From: Stenotrophomonas maltophilia
GTDB taxonomy: Bacteria > Pseudomonadota > Gammaproteobacteria > Xanthomonadales > Xanthomonadaceae
DNA length: 64,000 nt
Reading direction: 5' to 3'
Assembly: GCA_002363385.1 (NCBI GenBank)
Contig: DEVL01000004.1
Coordinates: 298,910-362,909, forward strand
The translations under genes were made by a program, and so were the position numbers. Below, one piece after another: positions 26,150-34,879 of this stretch; positions within the stretch are counted from its first letter, which is position 1, and every line of letters starts with the position of its first letter. The notes beneath the pieces were generated by a model that did no database searches, was not told where the DNA came from, and saw only the letters and a list, made by a program, of their open reading frames with translations.

Positions 26150-27664
26150 TCAGCCCTTGAGCCGGCCCAGCAGCTCCAGCGTCACCGGATCGGTGATGGC
26201 ATGCGCCTGGCCCTGCAGCGCGGGCAGCAACTGGCTGGCCAGCTGCTTGCCCAGCTCCACGCCAAACTGGTCGAAGGCGTTGATGTTCCAGATCAGCGAC
26301 TGCACGTACACGGCGTGTTCGTACATGGCGATCAGCGCACCGAGCGACTGCGGGGTCAGCGCGTCGAGCAGGATCAGGGTGCTCGGGCGGCCACCGGGAT
26401 ACTCGCGATGGGGATCCTCGCTGCCCTGGCCATTGGCCAGCGCCTCGGTCTGCGCCAGCAGGTTGGCCATCAGCGCCTGGTGGTTGACCACGTAGGGATC
26501 ATCGTTATGCACGCAGCCGATGAAGTCGGCCGGAATCACGCTGGTGCCCTGGTGCAGCGCCTGGAAGAAACTGTGCTGCACATCGGTGCCCGCCCCGCCC
26601 CACCACACCGGCACGGTGTCGCTGGCGACCGGGCTGCCATCGAGCTGCACGCGCTTGCCCAGGCTTTCCATCACCAGCTGCTGCAGGTAGGCCGGCAGCA
26701 GCGCCAGCCGCTGGTCATAGGTCATCACCGCATGCGTGGCATGGCCGAGCAGGTTGCGGTTCCAGATATCGGTCAGTGCATGCAGGACCGGCAGGTTCTG
26801 CGCCAGGGGTGCGGTCAGGGCGTGTTCGTCCATCTGCGCCGCGCCCTCGAGCAGCTGCTCGAAACGCGTGAAGCCGATCGCCAGCGCGATCGGGAAACCG
26901 ACCGCCGACCACAGCGAGTAGCGCCCGCCCACCCAGTCCCACATCGGCAGCACGCGGCCGGCGGCGATCGAGAAGGCTTTTGCCGCACGCTCCGGGTTGG
27001 CGCTGACTGCATACAGGCGCTCGCTGCCACCCAGCCAGTCGTGCAGGATCTGCCCGTTGAGCAGGGTCTCCTGGGTGCCGAAGGTCTTGGAGATCAGGAT
27101 GCCGGCCGTGGTGGCCGGGTCCAGCGTGGCGAGCGTGCGCTGCATCGCGGCGCCGTCCACGTTCGACACGAAATGCACGCGGAAGCGCGCCCCGGTGACC
27201 GGACGCAGCGCATCGGCCACCAGACGCGGCCCCAGGTCCGAGCCGCCGATGCCGACGCTGACGATATCGGTGATGTGGGTGGCTTCCAGCGCGGCGATCA
27301 GCTCGCCCATCTGCTGGCGCACCTGCGCGGCGGTGGCGAAGGCCTCACCGGCCACCGGCGCGCCGTTGGCGTCACCGCGCAGCGCGGTGTGCAGCGCCGC
27401 ACGGCCTTCGGTCACGTTGACCGTTTCGCCACGGAACAGACGCTGGAAACCACCGGCGACATCGCGCTCGGCAGCCAGTTCCAGCAGTGCGTCCAAGGCC
27501 GCGCGGTCGTACTTCTGCCGCGCGAAATTGACGTACAACGGACCGACCCGCAGCCCCAGCGATTGTGCGCGGCCTGGTTCGGCGGCGATCAACGAAGGGA
27601 TGCTCGCGCCACGCAGGCGCTGGGCATGGGAATGAAGCGGGTCGAATCCGTTGTGCTGTGTCAT
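26150..27664 (-). CDS. pgi: Glucose-6-phosphate isomerase
   Basis: Pgi interconverts glucose 6-phosphate and fructose 6-phosphate. The 504-residue sequence shows VGIGGSDLGPRLV, SKTFGTQETLLN, WVGGRYSLWSAVGFPIAL and the C-terminal QFGVELGKQLA, the classical family motifs. Its ATG overlaps the panD stop by four bases (ATGA), so expression is tied to pantothenate genes. With the oxidative operon it lets fructose phosphates from other sugars enter the Entner-Doudoroff cycle. Confidence 0.96.
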   Translation of the reverse strand: MTQHNGFDPLHSHAQRLRGASIPSLIAAEPGRAQSLGLRVGPLYVNFARQKYDRAALDALLELAAERDVAGGFQRLFRGETVNVTEGRAALHTALRGDANGAPVAGEAFATAAQVRQQMGELIAALEATHITDIVSVGIGGSDLGPRLVADALRPVTGARFRVHFVSNVDGAAMQRTLATLDPATTAGILISKTFGTQETLLNGQILHDWLGGSERLYAVSANPERAAKAFSIAAGRVLPMWDWVGGRYSLWSAVGFPIALAIGFTRFEQLLEGAAQMDEHALTAPLAQNLPVLHALTDIWNRNLLGHATHAVMTYDQRLALLPAYLQQLVMESLGKRVQLDGSPVASDTVPVWWGGAGTDVQHSFFQALHQGTSVIPADFIGCVHNDDPYVVNHQALMANLLAQTEALANGQGSEDPHREYPGGRPSTLILLDALTPQSLGALIAMYEHAVYVQSLIWNINAFDQFGVELGKQLASQLLPALQGQAHAITDPVTLELLGRLKG

Positions 27665-28041
27665 GCGGCCTGGGTCGGGATCGTGTCGTTGGTGTGGGAA
27701 ATCTGGTTGTTGCCGTCCACATATACCAACTTCGGCTTGAAGCTGTCAGCTTCTTCTTCGCTCATGCTGGCGAAGGCGGCAATGATGATGATGTCGCCGA
27801 CCTGCACGTGACGGGCGGCGCCACCGTTGAGCGAGACCACGCCGCTGCCGGCTTCGGCGCGGATGGCATAGGTCGAGAAGCGCGCACCGTTGGTGACGTC
27901 CCAGATGTGCACCTGTTCGAACTCACGGATGCCGGTCGCGGCCAGCAGGTTGTCATCGATGGCGATGGACCCTTCGTAGTTCAGCTCGGAATGCGTGACG
28001 GTGGCGCGGTGGATCTTGGTCTTCAGCAGGGACAGATGCAT
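27661..28041 (-). CDS. panD: Aspartate 1-decarboxylase precursor
   Basis: PanD makes beta-alanine for pantothenate. The 126-residue proenzyme has the self-cleavage site Y-E-G24-S25, where Ser25 becomes the pyruvoyl cofactor, preceded by KIHRATVTHSELN and followed by NGARFSTYAIRAE. Length is normal. It is separated from panC by a 215-base gap containing a REP pair and overlaps pgi. Confidence 0.97.
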   Translation of the reverse strand: MHLSLLKTKIHRATVTHSELNYEGSIAIDDNLLAATGIREFEQVHIWDVTNGARFSTYAIRAEAGSGVVSLNGGAARHVQVGDIIIIAAFASMSEEEADSFKPKLVYVDGNNQISHTNDTIPTQAA

Positions 28042-28175
28042 GGCAGCGGGACAACGGTAAAGGAAAGGGAAATTCTAGCACCCGGGGGGCGGACGACAGC
28101 GGCTGGCGCCCGCGCCCACGCCGGGGACTGCCAGCGGTTCAGCATCGTCACGGCCTGGTCCGGCCCGGCCCGGCT

Positions 28176-28239
28176 TAGAGCCACCCCATGGGTGGCTGCA
28201 TGTCCGGCATCGCCCAGCAGCCACCCATGGGGTGGCTAC
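28176..28239. repeat. Inverted pair of SMAG/REP palindromes between panC and panD
   Basis: Two palindromes, around AGCCACCCCATGGGTGGCT (28179-28198) and its inverse AGCCACCCATGGGGTGGCT (28219-28237), are arranged tail to tail with GTAG/CTA heads facing outwards. Each can fold alone, and the two can pair together as one longer stem. They fill the panD-panC gap (28042-28256) on the transcribed strand. Confidence 0.75.
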
Positions 28240-28256
28240 CCGGCGGGGCGCAGCCC

Positions 28257-29099
28257 TCAGAACTCCAGGTTGTCGATCAACCGGGTGTTGCCGATCCGCG
28301 CGGCGATCAGCGCCACGCGGGTGCCGTCATTGGCATCGGCCGGCTCGGACAGGTCCGGCAGGCGAACCACGGCGTAGTCCACCTGGAAGCCGGCGGCCTG
28401 CAGCGCGGCGGCCGCTTCGGCCTCGATCAGGCTGCGGGTCTTGCCGGCGATGAAGCCTTCGCGCATGCCCAGCAGCACCTGGTGGATGGTGGTCGAGACG
28501 CTGCGCTGCTCGGCGTTGAGGTACTGGTTGCGCGAGCTCATCGCCAGGCCGTCGTCTTCGCGCACGATGTCGCCGCCGACGATCTGGATCGGGAAGGCCA
28601 GGTCTTCCACCATCTGGCGGATCACCGCCAGCTGCTGGAAGTCCTTCTTGCCGAAGGCCGCCACGTCCGGCTGGACCTGGTTGAACAGGCGCGAGACCAC
28701 GGTGCAGACGCCATCGAAATGGCCGGGGCGGTGCGCGCCTTCGAGCAGCCCGCTGATGCCAGGCACGTTGACGCTGGCCGCCAGTTCCACGCCGAACGGG
28801 TACATCGATTCAACGGTGGGCAGCCACAGCACATCACAGCCGGCCTGCTCCAGCCCGGTGGTGTCGGCTTCGGGCGTGCGCGGGTAACGGGTGAAATCTT
28901 CGTTCGGACCGAACTGGGTCGGGTTGACGAAGACGCTGGAGACCACGCGGTCGGCGTACTGCCGCGCCAGCGTGACCAGCGAGTAGTGCCCGGCGTGCAG
29001 GTTGCCCATGGTGGGGACCAGCGCAACGCGCAGCCCCTCCCGCTTCCAGCCGTTGACCACAGTGCGCAGGCGGGACAGTTCGGTGACGGTGTCGATCAT
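28257..29099 (-). CDS. panC: Pantothenate synthetase
   Basis: PanC joins pantoate and beta-alanine using ATP. The 280-residue protein has VPTMGNLHAGHYSLV (HxGH nucleotidyl-transferase signature), VFVNPTQFGPNEDFTRYPR, FGKKDFQQLAVIRQMV and MSSRNQYL. Its ATG overlaps the panB stop by four bases. Confidence 0.97.
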   Translation of the reverse strand: MIDTVTELSRLRTVVNGWKREGLRVALVPTMGNLHAGHYSLVTLARQYADRVVSSVFVNPTQFGPNEDFTRYPRTPEADTTGLEQAGCDVLWLPTVESMYPFGVELAASVNVPGISGLLEGAHRPGHFDGVCTVVSRLFNQVQPDVAAFGKKDFQQLAVIRQMVEDLAFPIQIVGGDIVREDDGLAMSSRNQYLNAEQRSVSTTIHQVLLGMREGFIAGKTRSLIEAEAAAALQAAGFQVDYAVVRLPDLSEPADANDGTRVALIAARIGNTRLIDNLEF

Positions 29100-29911
29100 G
29101 AGGCGTAGGCGTGTTCTGCGTCGGGGAAGGAGCCGTCGCGCACGGCGTCGGCGTAGGCACGGACCGCACCGGCAACCGACCCGCCTTCGGCAAGGAAATC
29201 CTTGACGAACTTGGGACGGCGATGGCCGCTGTCCAGACCGAGGAAATCATGCAGCACCAGCACCTGGCCATCGCACTGCGGGCCGGCGCCGATACCGATG
29301 GTGGGCACGCTCACTTCTGCGGTGACCTGCCCGGCAACGGGCGTCGGCACGCATTCCAGGACGATCAGGCTGGCACCAGCGGCCACCACGGCCTTGGCGT
29401 CATCGCGCAGCTGCTGGGCTGCATCGCCACGGCCCTGCACGCGATAACCGCCCAGGCGAAGCACCGACTGCGGGGTCAGGCCCAGGTGCGAGCAGACCGG
29501 AATCTCGCGCTCGACCAGATAACGGATGATGTCCAGCTTGAAGCCGGCACCTTCGATCTTGACCATCTCCGCACCGGCCTGCAGCAGGCGCAGGGAGGCA
29601 TCCAACGCGCGCTCGGGGGTGGCATCGGCGCCGAACGGCAGATCGGCCACCAGCAGCGCGCGCTCCAGCACGCGGGCCACGGCGCGGGTGTGATAGACCA
29701 TGTCGTCGGTGGTCACCGGCAGGGTCGAATCGTGCCCCTGCACCACCATGCCCAGCGAGTCGCCGATCAGGATCAGGTCCACGCCGTTGGCATCGAAGCT
29801 GCGGGCAAAGCCGGCATCGTAGGCGGTCAACATCACCAGCTTCTGCCCGTTGCGCTTGGCCTCCGCCAGTGCGGGGACGGTCCAGGGCTTGCTGTCTGCG
29901 TGGGTGCTCAT
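29096..29911 (-). CDS. panB: 3-methyl-2-oxobutanoate hydroxymethyltransferase
   Basis: PanB adds a hydroxymethyl group to ketoisovalerate, the first committed pantothenate step. The 271-residue barrel shows MLTAYDAGFARSFD, LIGDSLGMVVQGHDSTLPVT (split by motif), the metal/substrate segment KIEGAG, SHLGLTPQSV and GIGAGPQCDGQVLVLHD. It lies between folK and panC in one direction, so pteridine and pantothenate genes are co-transcribed. Confidence 0.97.
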   Translation of the reverse strand: MSTHADSKPWTVPALAEAKRNGQKLVMLTAYDAGFARSFDANGVDLILIGDSLGMVVQGHDSTLPVTTDDMVYHTRAVARVLERALLVADLPFGADATPERALDASLRLLQAGAEMVKIEGAGFKLDIIRYLVEREIPVCSHLGLTPQSVLRLGGYRVQGRGDAAQQLRDDAKAVVAAGASLIVLECVPTPVAGQVTAEVSVPTIGIGAGPQCDGQVLVLHDFLGLDSGHRRPKFVKDFLAEGGSVAGAVRAYADAVRDGSFPDAEHAYAS

Positions 29912-29942
29912 GAACTGATAACCGGTAGCGATAAGCCCGGCA

Positions 29943-30431
29943 TTATCCTCCTATTGAGGAAATCCCGCAGGCCTCGACCCGCATCACAGCATCCCGCACG
30001 CGGCCATGCCCGGGAATGACGGCGTCCGGCGCGACCTCGGCCAGCGGCAGCAAGGCGAACGCGCGCGCGTGCAGATACGGGTGCGGCACCTGCAGCTGCG
30101 GCAGGTCAATGACGTCTTCGCCATACAGCAGCACGTCCAGATCCAGTGCACGCGGGCCCCAATGCACGGCCGGATCGCGTACGCGGCCGAAGCGGCGCTC
30201 GATCTCCAGCAAGGCGTCCAACAGCACCGGCCCCGGCAGCGCGGTATCCAGCACGGCGGCGGCGTTGACGAACGCCGGCTGGTCTTCGTTGCCCCAGGCC
30301 GGCGTGCTGTACAGCTGCGAGCGCGCCCGCAGCGTGGTCTGCGGCAGGGACCCCAGTGCCTGGAACGCCTCACGCAGGGTCTGCGCGGCGTCCCCGAGAT
30401 TGGCGCCCAATCCGATACAGGCCAGGGTCAC
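29943..30431 (-). CDS. folK: 2-amino-4-hydroxy-6-hydroxymethyldihydropteridine pyrophosphokinase
   Basis: FolK transfers pyrophosphate from ATP to 6-hydroxymethyl-dihydropterin in folate synthesis. The 162-residue sequence starts CIGLGANLGD and has YSTPAWGNEDQPAFVNAA and the signature RVRDPAVHWGPRALDLDVLLYG (in two adjacent motifs), then PHPYLHARAFALLPL. The start is GTG at 30431, three bases after the pcnB stop, implying coupling. The order pcnB-folK-panB-panC is shared with Escherichia coli. Confidence 0.96.
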   Translation of the reverse strand: MTLACIGLGANLGDAAQTLREAFQALGSLPQTTLRARSQLYSTPAWGNEDQPAFVNAAAVLDTALPGPVLLDALLEIERRFGRVRDPAVHWGPRALDLDVLLYGEDVIDLPQLQVPHPYLHARAFALLPLAEVAPDAVIPGHGRVRDAVMRVEACGISSIGG

Positions 30432-30434
30432 GGC

Positions 30435-31808
30435 TTACTCGCCTGCCACTCCACCGGGACGACGGCGGCGGCGGCGGCGCTTGCGCGGTGCACCGTCTTC
30501 GCTCTCACCGTCGGCCTGGGCGGCATCCAGCGCCGAATCCAGCTCCGTGCCGGACTGCAGCTGGGCCTCGCGCCAGAACGCCACGTCGGCTTCATGCTCG
30601 CTGGAGGCGACCTGGCGCAGGACCAGGAAGTCGTAGGCAGCGCGGAAGCGCGGATGGGTCAGGGTCCGGATCACGCGCTTGCGCTGGCGCGAGCTGAAGC
30701 GGCCCTGCAACAGCCAGATTTCCTGCATCGGCAGCGAGAAGCGGCGCGGCAGGGCGATCGTACTCAACTGGTGCAGGGTCACGCGGTCCGCGGCGCGGCG
30801 CTGCGCCTCTTCCAGTGCCACGCCCTGCTTCTGCAGGCTGGCCAGGGCGCGACAGAAGGCCGGCCACAGCAGCAGCGCGAACAGGAACGACGGCGACACC
30901 GGCTCGTCATTGGCCACGCGCAGATCGGTGTTGTGCAGGCCTTCGATGACCATGCGGCGCAACGCGCCACTGCGGTTGCTGCGCAGGGCGGCGGCGCTTT
31001 CCGGGAACATGACGTCGAGCAGGCCATAGCGCTCCAGGCCCTCGAAGCTGGCCACGCCGTGCCCGGACAGGAACAGCTTGAGCACTTCCTCGAACAGGCG
31101 CGCCGGGGCAGCCTCGGCCAGCAGATTGGCCAGGCGCGGCAGCGGTTCGGCGGTGGCCTCTTCGATCTGGAAGCCCAGCTTGGCCGCCAGGCGGACCGCG
31201 CGCAGCATGCGCACCGGGTCTTCGCGGTAGCGCTGCTCGGGTTCACCGATCAGCTTCATCAGGCGCGCCTGCACATCCTCGAAGCCACCGGTGTAATCGC
31301 GGACCGAGAAATCCTCGATCGCGTAGTACAGGGCGTTGCAGGTGAAGTCGCGGCGGATCGCGTCGTCTTCGATGCTGCCGTACACGTTGTCGCGCACGAG
31401 CATGCCGTTTTCCATCTCACGGTCGCCGCTGCCATCGTCGATGTTGGCGCGGAAGGTGGCGACCTCGATGATCTCGCGGCCGAACACCACGTGCGCCAGG
31501 CGGAAGCGGCGGCCGATCAGCCGGCAGTTGCGGAACAACTGCTTGACCTGCTCGGGCGTCGCGTCGGTGGCGACGTCGAAATCCTTGGGGTGCCCGTTCA
31601 CCAGCAGATCGCGGACGGCGCCGCCGACCAGGTAACCGGCAAACCCGGAATCACGCAGCCGGTACAGAACGCGCAGGGCGTTGGGGCTGATGTCCTTGCG
31701 GGAGATGTTGTGCTGATCGCGCGGGATCACGCGCAGGCTGAACGGTGATGTAGCAGAGGAATTGATGTTGGCGCTTCCGGTTGAGTTTTCGGGATTGCCC
31801 AATGGCAT
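30435..31808 (-). CDS. pcnB: Poly(A) polymerase I
   Basis: PcnB adds 3' poly(A) tails that speed mRNA decay. The 457-residue protein has the nucleotidyltransferase core YLVGGAVRDLLVNG and DFDVATDA with the catalytic Asp pair, RRDFTCNALYYA, RYREDPVRMLRAVRLAAKLGF and a strongly basic C-terminal tail (RKRRRRRRRP) for RNA binding. Homology begins around PFSLRVIPRDQHNISRKDISPNALRVL; the ATG at 31808 leaves about 20 poorly conserved leading residues. The tRNA-Glu promoter -35 box overlaps its first codons from the other strand. Confidence 0.94.
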   Translation of the reverse strand: MPLGNPENSTGSANINSSATSPFSLRVIPRDQHNISRKDISPNALRVLYRLRDSGFAGYLVGGAVRDLLVNGHPKDFDVATDATPEQVKQLFRNCRLIGRRFRLAHVVFGREIIEVATFRANIDDGSGDREMENGMLVRDNVYGSIEDDAIRRDFTCNALYYAIEDFSVRDYTGGFEDVQARLMKLIGEPEQRYREDPVRMLRAVRLAAKLGFQIEEATAEPLPRLANLLAEAAPARLFEEVLKLFLSGHGVASFEGLERYGLLDVMFPESAAALRSNRSGALRRMVIEGLHNTDLRVANDEPVSPSFLFALLLWPAFCRALASLQKQGVALEEAQRRAADRVTLHQLSTIALPRRFSLPMQEIWLLQGRFSSRQRKRVIRTLTHPRFRAAYDFLVLRQVASSEHEADVAFWREAQLQSGTELDSALDAAQADGESEDGAPRKRRRRRRRPGGVAGE

Positions 31809-31823
31809 CTAGGTCCATATACT
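31795..31823 (+). promoter_or_regulatory. Promoter of tRNA-Glu
   Basis: A -35 box TTGCCC (31795-31800) and a -10 box TATACT (31818-31823) are 17 bases apart. The segment after the -10 is GC-rich (GCGCGCTGCGC), the discriminator type usual for stable-RNA promoters under stringent control. Start would be near 31830, about 23 bases before the mature tRNA. The -35 lies inside the pcnB start region. Confidence 0.7.
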
Positions 31824-31852
31824 AGCGCGCTGCGCAGTTCGCGACAAAGTCT

Positions 31853-31927
31853 GCTCCCTTCGTCTAGAGGTTAGGACGTGGCCCTCTCAAGGCTAAAACA
31901 GGGGTTCGAGTCCCCTAGGGAGCACCA
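31853..31927 (+). tRNA. tRNA-Glu (anticodon CTC)
   Basis: The 75-base gene folds as a cloverleaf: acceptor GCTCCCT with AGGGAGC, an anticodon stem TGGCC/GGCTA around loop CTCTCAA (anticodon CTC, reading GAG), a T arm GGGG-TTCGAGT-CCCC, and an encoded CCA end. A terminator follows at 31946. Confidence 0.95.
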
Positions 31928-31945
31928 GTCGCGGTGCAGAAAGCC

Positions 31946-31971
31946 AAAAACCCCGCTACGGCGGGGTTTTT
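31946..31971. terminator. Rho-independent terminator after tRNA-Glu
   Basis: The stem AAAACCCCGC / GCGGGGTTTT closes a TACG loop and is followed by a T. The A- and T-flanks allow function in both directions, for the tRNA and for the end of the xylose transporter transcript. Confidence 0.88.
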
Positions 31972-32008
31972 GCGTTCAGGGCCCAGGCGTGCGGCGCCTG
32001 CCCTGCCA

Positions 32009-32045
32009 GGCCCGGACCGGGGAGCACAGCTCCCCGACCCGGCCC
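32009..32045. terminator. Strong GC hairpin downstream of the xyloglucan operon
   Basis: A core stem GGGGAGC-ACA-GCTCCCC (32019-32035) is extended on both sides by GGCCCGGACC and GACCCGGCC. It lies 32 bases or more past the stop of the last gene of the minus-strand cluster. There is no T-run, so it is a candidate 3' stabilising or termination structure only. Confidence 0.5.
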
Positions 32046-32076
32046 CTGCCCTGCGTGGAGGGCCGTCGGAAGCGGC

Positions 32077-33507
32077 TCAGCCCTCCATCTGCTCCAGTTC
32101 CTTGCCCTTGGTCTCCTTGACGAAGCGCAGCACGAAGAACACCGAGATCACTGCCGCGACCGTATAGATGCCATACGCCCCGGCCAGGCCGATGCTGCCC
32201 AGCAGGATCGGGAAGGACACGGTGATGGCGAAGTTGGAGGTCCACTGCGCCGCGCCGGCCACCGCCAGCCCCGAGCCGCGGATCTGGTTGGGGAACATCT
32301 CGCCCAGCATCACCCACATCACCGGGCCCCAGGACATGTTGAAGAAGATCACGTAGACGTTGGCCGCCACCAGCGCCAGCACGCCCATGTTGTCGGTGAG
32401 CTGAAGCTTGCCTGCGGTATCCAGCGAGCCGCTGGCAAAGGCGATGGTGACCAGGGCCAGCGAGACCGCCATGCCGACCGAGCCGACCCACAGCAGTGGC
32501 TTGCGGCCGATGCGGTCGATCAGCACCACCGTGATCAGGCACGCACCGATGCTCAGCGCACCGGACAGCACATTGATCAGCAGCGCGTCGTTCTCCGAGA
32601 AGCCGACCGCCTGCCACAGCACCGCGCCGTAGTAGAAGACGACGTTGATGCCGACCAGCTGCTGGAACACCGCCAGGCCGATGCCGATCCAGACGATCGG
32701 GCGCAGCTTGCCGGTGGTCTTGCTGATCAGGTCCGAGAAGGTCGGGCGGTGCTGGTCCTGGGACAGCGAGCCTTCGATCTCGGTGATCTTGGCCTGCGCC
32801 TCGGCCGGGCCGTACAGACGGGTCAGTACCGCCAGGGCCTGGTCACGGCGCCCTTTGACCACCAGGAAGCGCGGGCTCTCCGGAATCACCAGCAGCAGGC
32901 ACAGGAACAGCAGCGAGGGAATGGCCTGCATCCAGAACATCCAGCGCCATGCCGCCTGCCCCAGCCACAGCTCCTGGGTGGAGGCACCGGCCGCCTTGGC
33001 CAGCAGATAGTTGCTGAGGAAGGCGCAGAACAGGCCGCTGATGATCGCGATCTGCTGCACCGTCGCCAGCCGGCCGCGGTAGCGGGCCGAGGCCACCTCG
33101 GCGATGTAGGCCGGCGACATCACGCTGGCCGCACCGACCGCGAAGCCACCGATCACCCGGGCGATGATGAACACCGTGGAGCTGTGTGCCGCCCCTGCCC
33201 CCAACGCGGAGAACAGGAACATCACCGCGGCGATGATCAGCACGCTGCGACGGCCGAGCCGGTCGCCGAGGCGGCCGGCGAAGAACGCACCGATCGCGCA
33301 GCCAAGCAGCATCGAGGCGACCTCGAAGCCGATCCCGGCCGAACTGGACTGGAAGGTGTCCTTCAAGCCGTCGACGGTGCCGTTGATCACGCCGCTGTCG
33401 AAGCCGAACAGGAAGCCACCGATGGTGGCCACACAGCTGATCAGGACGATGAAGCCGGTGTTCTCGCCGCTGCCGGCGCGGGTACTGCTGAGCGAAGCAC
33501 TGGACAT
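32077..33507 (-). CDS. xylE: MFS sugar/proton symporter, XylE-like
   Basis: The 476-residue transporter has 12 predicted helices and the sugar-porter signatures GFLFGFDSGVINGT, RLGDRLGRRS, PESPRFLVVKGR, QQLVGINVVFYYG, DRIGRKPLL and the C-terminal PNQIRGSGLAVAGAAQWTSNF (in two motifs) plus VKETKGKELEQME. These match XylE-type proton symporters of the inner membrane. It follows xylA by 31 bases on the same strand, so xylose is the likely substrate; glucose cannot be excluded. Confidence 0.88.
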   Translation of the reverse strand: MSSASLSSTRAGSGENTGFIVLISCVATIGGFLFGFDSGVINGTVDGLKDTFQSSSAGIGFEVASMLLGCAIGAFFAGRLGDRLGRRSVLIIAAVMFLFSALGAGAAHSSTVFIIARVIGGFAVGAASVMSPAYIAEVASARYRGRLATVQQIAIISGLFCAFLSNYLLAKAAGASTQELWLGQAAWRWMFWMQAIPSLLFLCLLLVIPESPRFLVVKGRRDQALAVLTRLYGPAEAQAKITEIEGSLSQDQHRPTFSDLISKTTGKLRPIVWIGIGLAVFQQLVGINVVFYYGAVLWQAVGFSENDALLINVLSGALSIGACLITVVLIDRIGRKPLLWVGSVGMAVSLALVTIAFASGSLDTAGKLQLTDNMGVLALVAANVYVIFFNMSWGPVMWVMLGEMFPNQIRGSGLAVAGAAQWTSNFAITVSFPILLGSIGLAGAYGIYTVAAVISVFFVLRFVKETKGKELEQMEG

Positions 33508-33538
33508 GGGAACCCCTGGGTTGAAGGGAAGCTGCGGA

Positions 33539-34879
33539 TCAGCGCAGCAGGTACTGGTTGATCAGGTTCTCATACCTTTCCTGGCGGCCGCTGCGCTGCT
33601 GCGGCTCGCCCTGGGCAAGGGCCAGGCTGCGCAGGGCATCCAGGCTGCTGCGGCCGGCGGCGAACTCGGCACCGGCGCCACTGCTGAAGCTGGCATAGCG
33701 CTCCTGGCGCCAGCCTTCCAGCGGCGAGGACTCGATCAGGGCGTGGGCCACTTCCAGGCCGCGCGCGAACGCGTCCATGCCACCGATATGGGCCTCGAAC
33801 AGGTCTTCCGGCGCGGACGACTCGCGGCGCACCTTGGCATCGAAGTTGAAGCCGCCCGGGGCCAGGCCGCCCTGGCGCAGCACGACCAGCATCGCCCCGA
33901 CCGTGTCGTACAGATCGGTCGGGAACTGATCGGTATCCCAGCCGTTCTGCGGGTTGCCGCGGTTGGCATCGATGCTGCCGAGCAGGCCGGCATCGGACGC
34001 CACCTGCAGATCATGGGCAAAGGTGTGCCCGGACAGCGTGGCGTGGTTGGCCTCGATATTGAGCTTGAAGTCCTTGTCCAGGCCGTGCTCGCGCAGGAAG
34101 CCGACCACGGTGGCGCTGTCGAAATCGTACTGGTGGTTCATCGGCTCCATCGGCTTGGGCTCGATCAGGAAGTTGCCCTTGAAGCCGATGCTGCGCCCAT
34201 GATCGCGGGCCAGTGTGAGGAAGCGCGCCATGTTGTCCTTCTCGCGCTTCATGTCGGTGTTGTACAGGCAGGCATAGCCCTCGCGGCCACCCCAGAACAC
34301 GTAGTTTTCGCCGCCCAGGGCCACCGTGGCCTCCAGCGCGGCCTTGACCTGCACCGCGGCGCGGGCGACCACGGCGAAGTCCGGGTTGGTCGAAGCACCG
34401 TTCATGTAGCGCGGGTGCGAGAACAGGTTGGCGGTACCCCACAGCAGCTTGACCCCGGTGGCCTTCTGGCGCTCGCCGGCGATGCCGACCATGTGCTGCA
34501 GATTGACCTCGTACTCGGCGATGTCGTCGGCGTCCGGCGCCAGATCGATGTCATGAAAGCAGTAGTACGGCACGCCCAGCTTGGTGATGAACTCGAACGC
34601 GGCATCGGCCTTGGCCTCGGCACGCGCCAGCGGCGTGTTGCCGGCGTCCCACGGGTACACCCGGGTGCCCGGGCCGAACGGATCGTGGCCGGTCGCGCAG
34701 AAGCTGTGCCAGTAAGCCACGGCGAAGCGCAGGTGCTCGGCCATGGTCTTGCCGCCGACGCGCTTGTCCGCGTCATAGACCTTGTAGGCCAGCGGATTGT
34801 CCGAGTCGCGTCCCTCGAACGGGATGCGGCCGATGCCGGGGAAGTATTCCTGTGCGCCGATGTAGACGGAGGTGCTCAT
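33539..34879 (-). CDS. xylA: Xylose isomerase
   Basis: XylA converts D-xylose to D-xylulose. The 446-residue (class II length) enzyme has the catalytic His in YCFHDIDLAPD, FWGGREGY, the metal-binding NIEANHATLSGHTFAHDL and DANRGNPQNGWDTDQFPTD (each split by motif), matching the long xylose isomerases. The ATG at 34879 overlaps the xylB stop by four bases. It links alpha-xylosidase output of the cluster to the pentose phosphate pathway. Confidence 0.97.
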   Translation of the reverse strand: MSTSVYIGAQEYFPGIGRIPFEGRDSDNPLAYKVYDADKRVGGKTMAEHLRFAVAYWHSFCATGHDPFGPGTRVYPWDAGNTPLARAEAKADAAFEFITKLGVPYYCFHDIDLAPDADDIAEYEVNLQHMVGIAGERQKATGVKLLWGTANLFSHPRYMNGASTNPDFAVVARAAVQVKAALEATVALGGENYVFWGGREGYACLYNTDMKREKDNMARFLTLARDHGRSIGFKGNFLIEPKPMEPMNHQYDFDSATVVGFLREHGLDKDFKLNIEANHATLSGHTFAHDLQVASDAGLLGSIDANRGNPQNGWDTDQFPTDLYDTVGAMLVVLRQGGLAPGGFNFDAKVRRESSAPEDLFEAHIGGMDAFARGLEVAHALIESSPLEGWRQERYASFSSGAGAEFAAGRSSLDALRSLALAQGEPQQRSGRQERYENLINQYLLR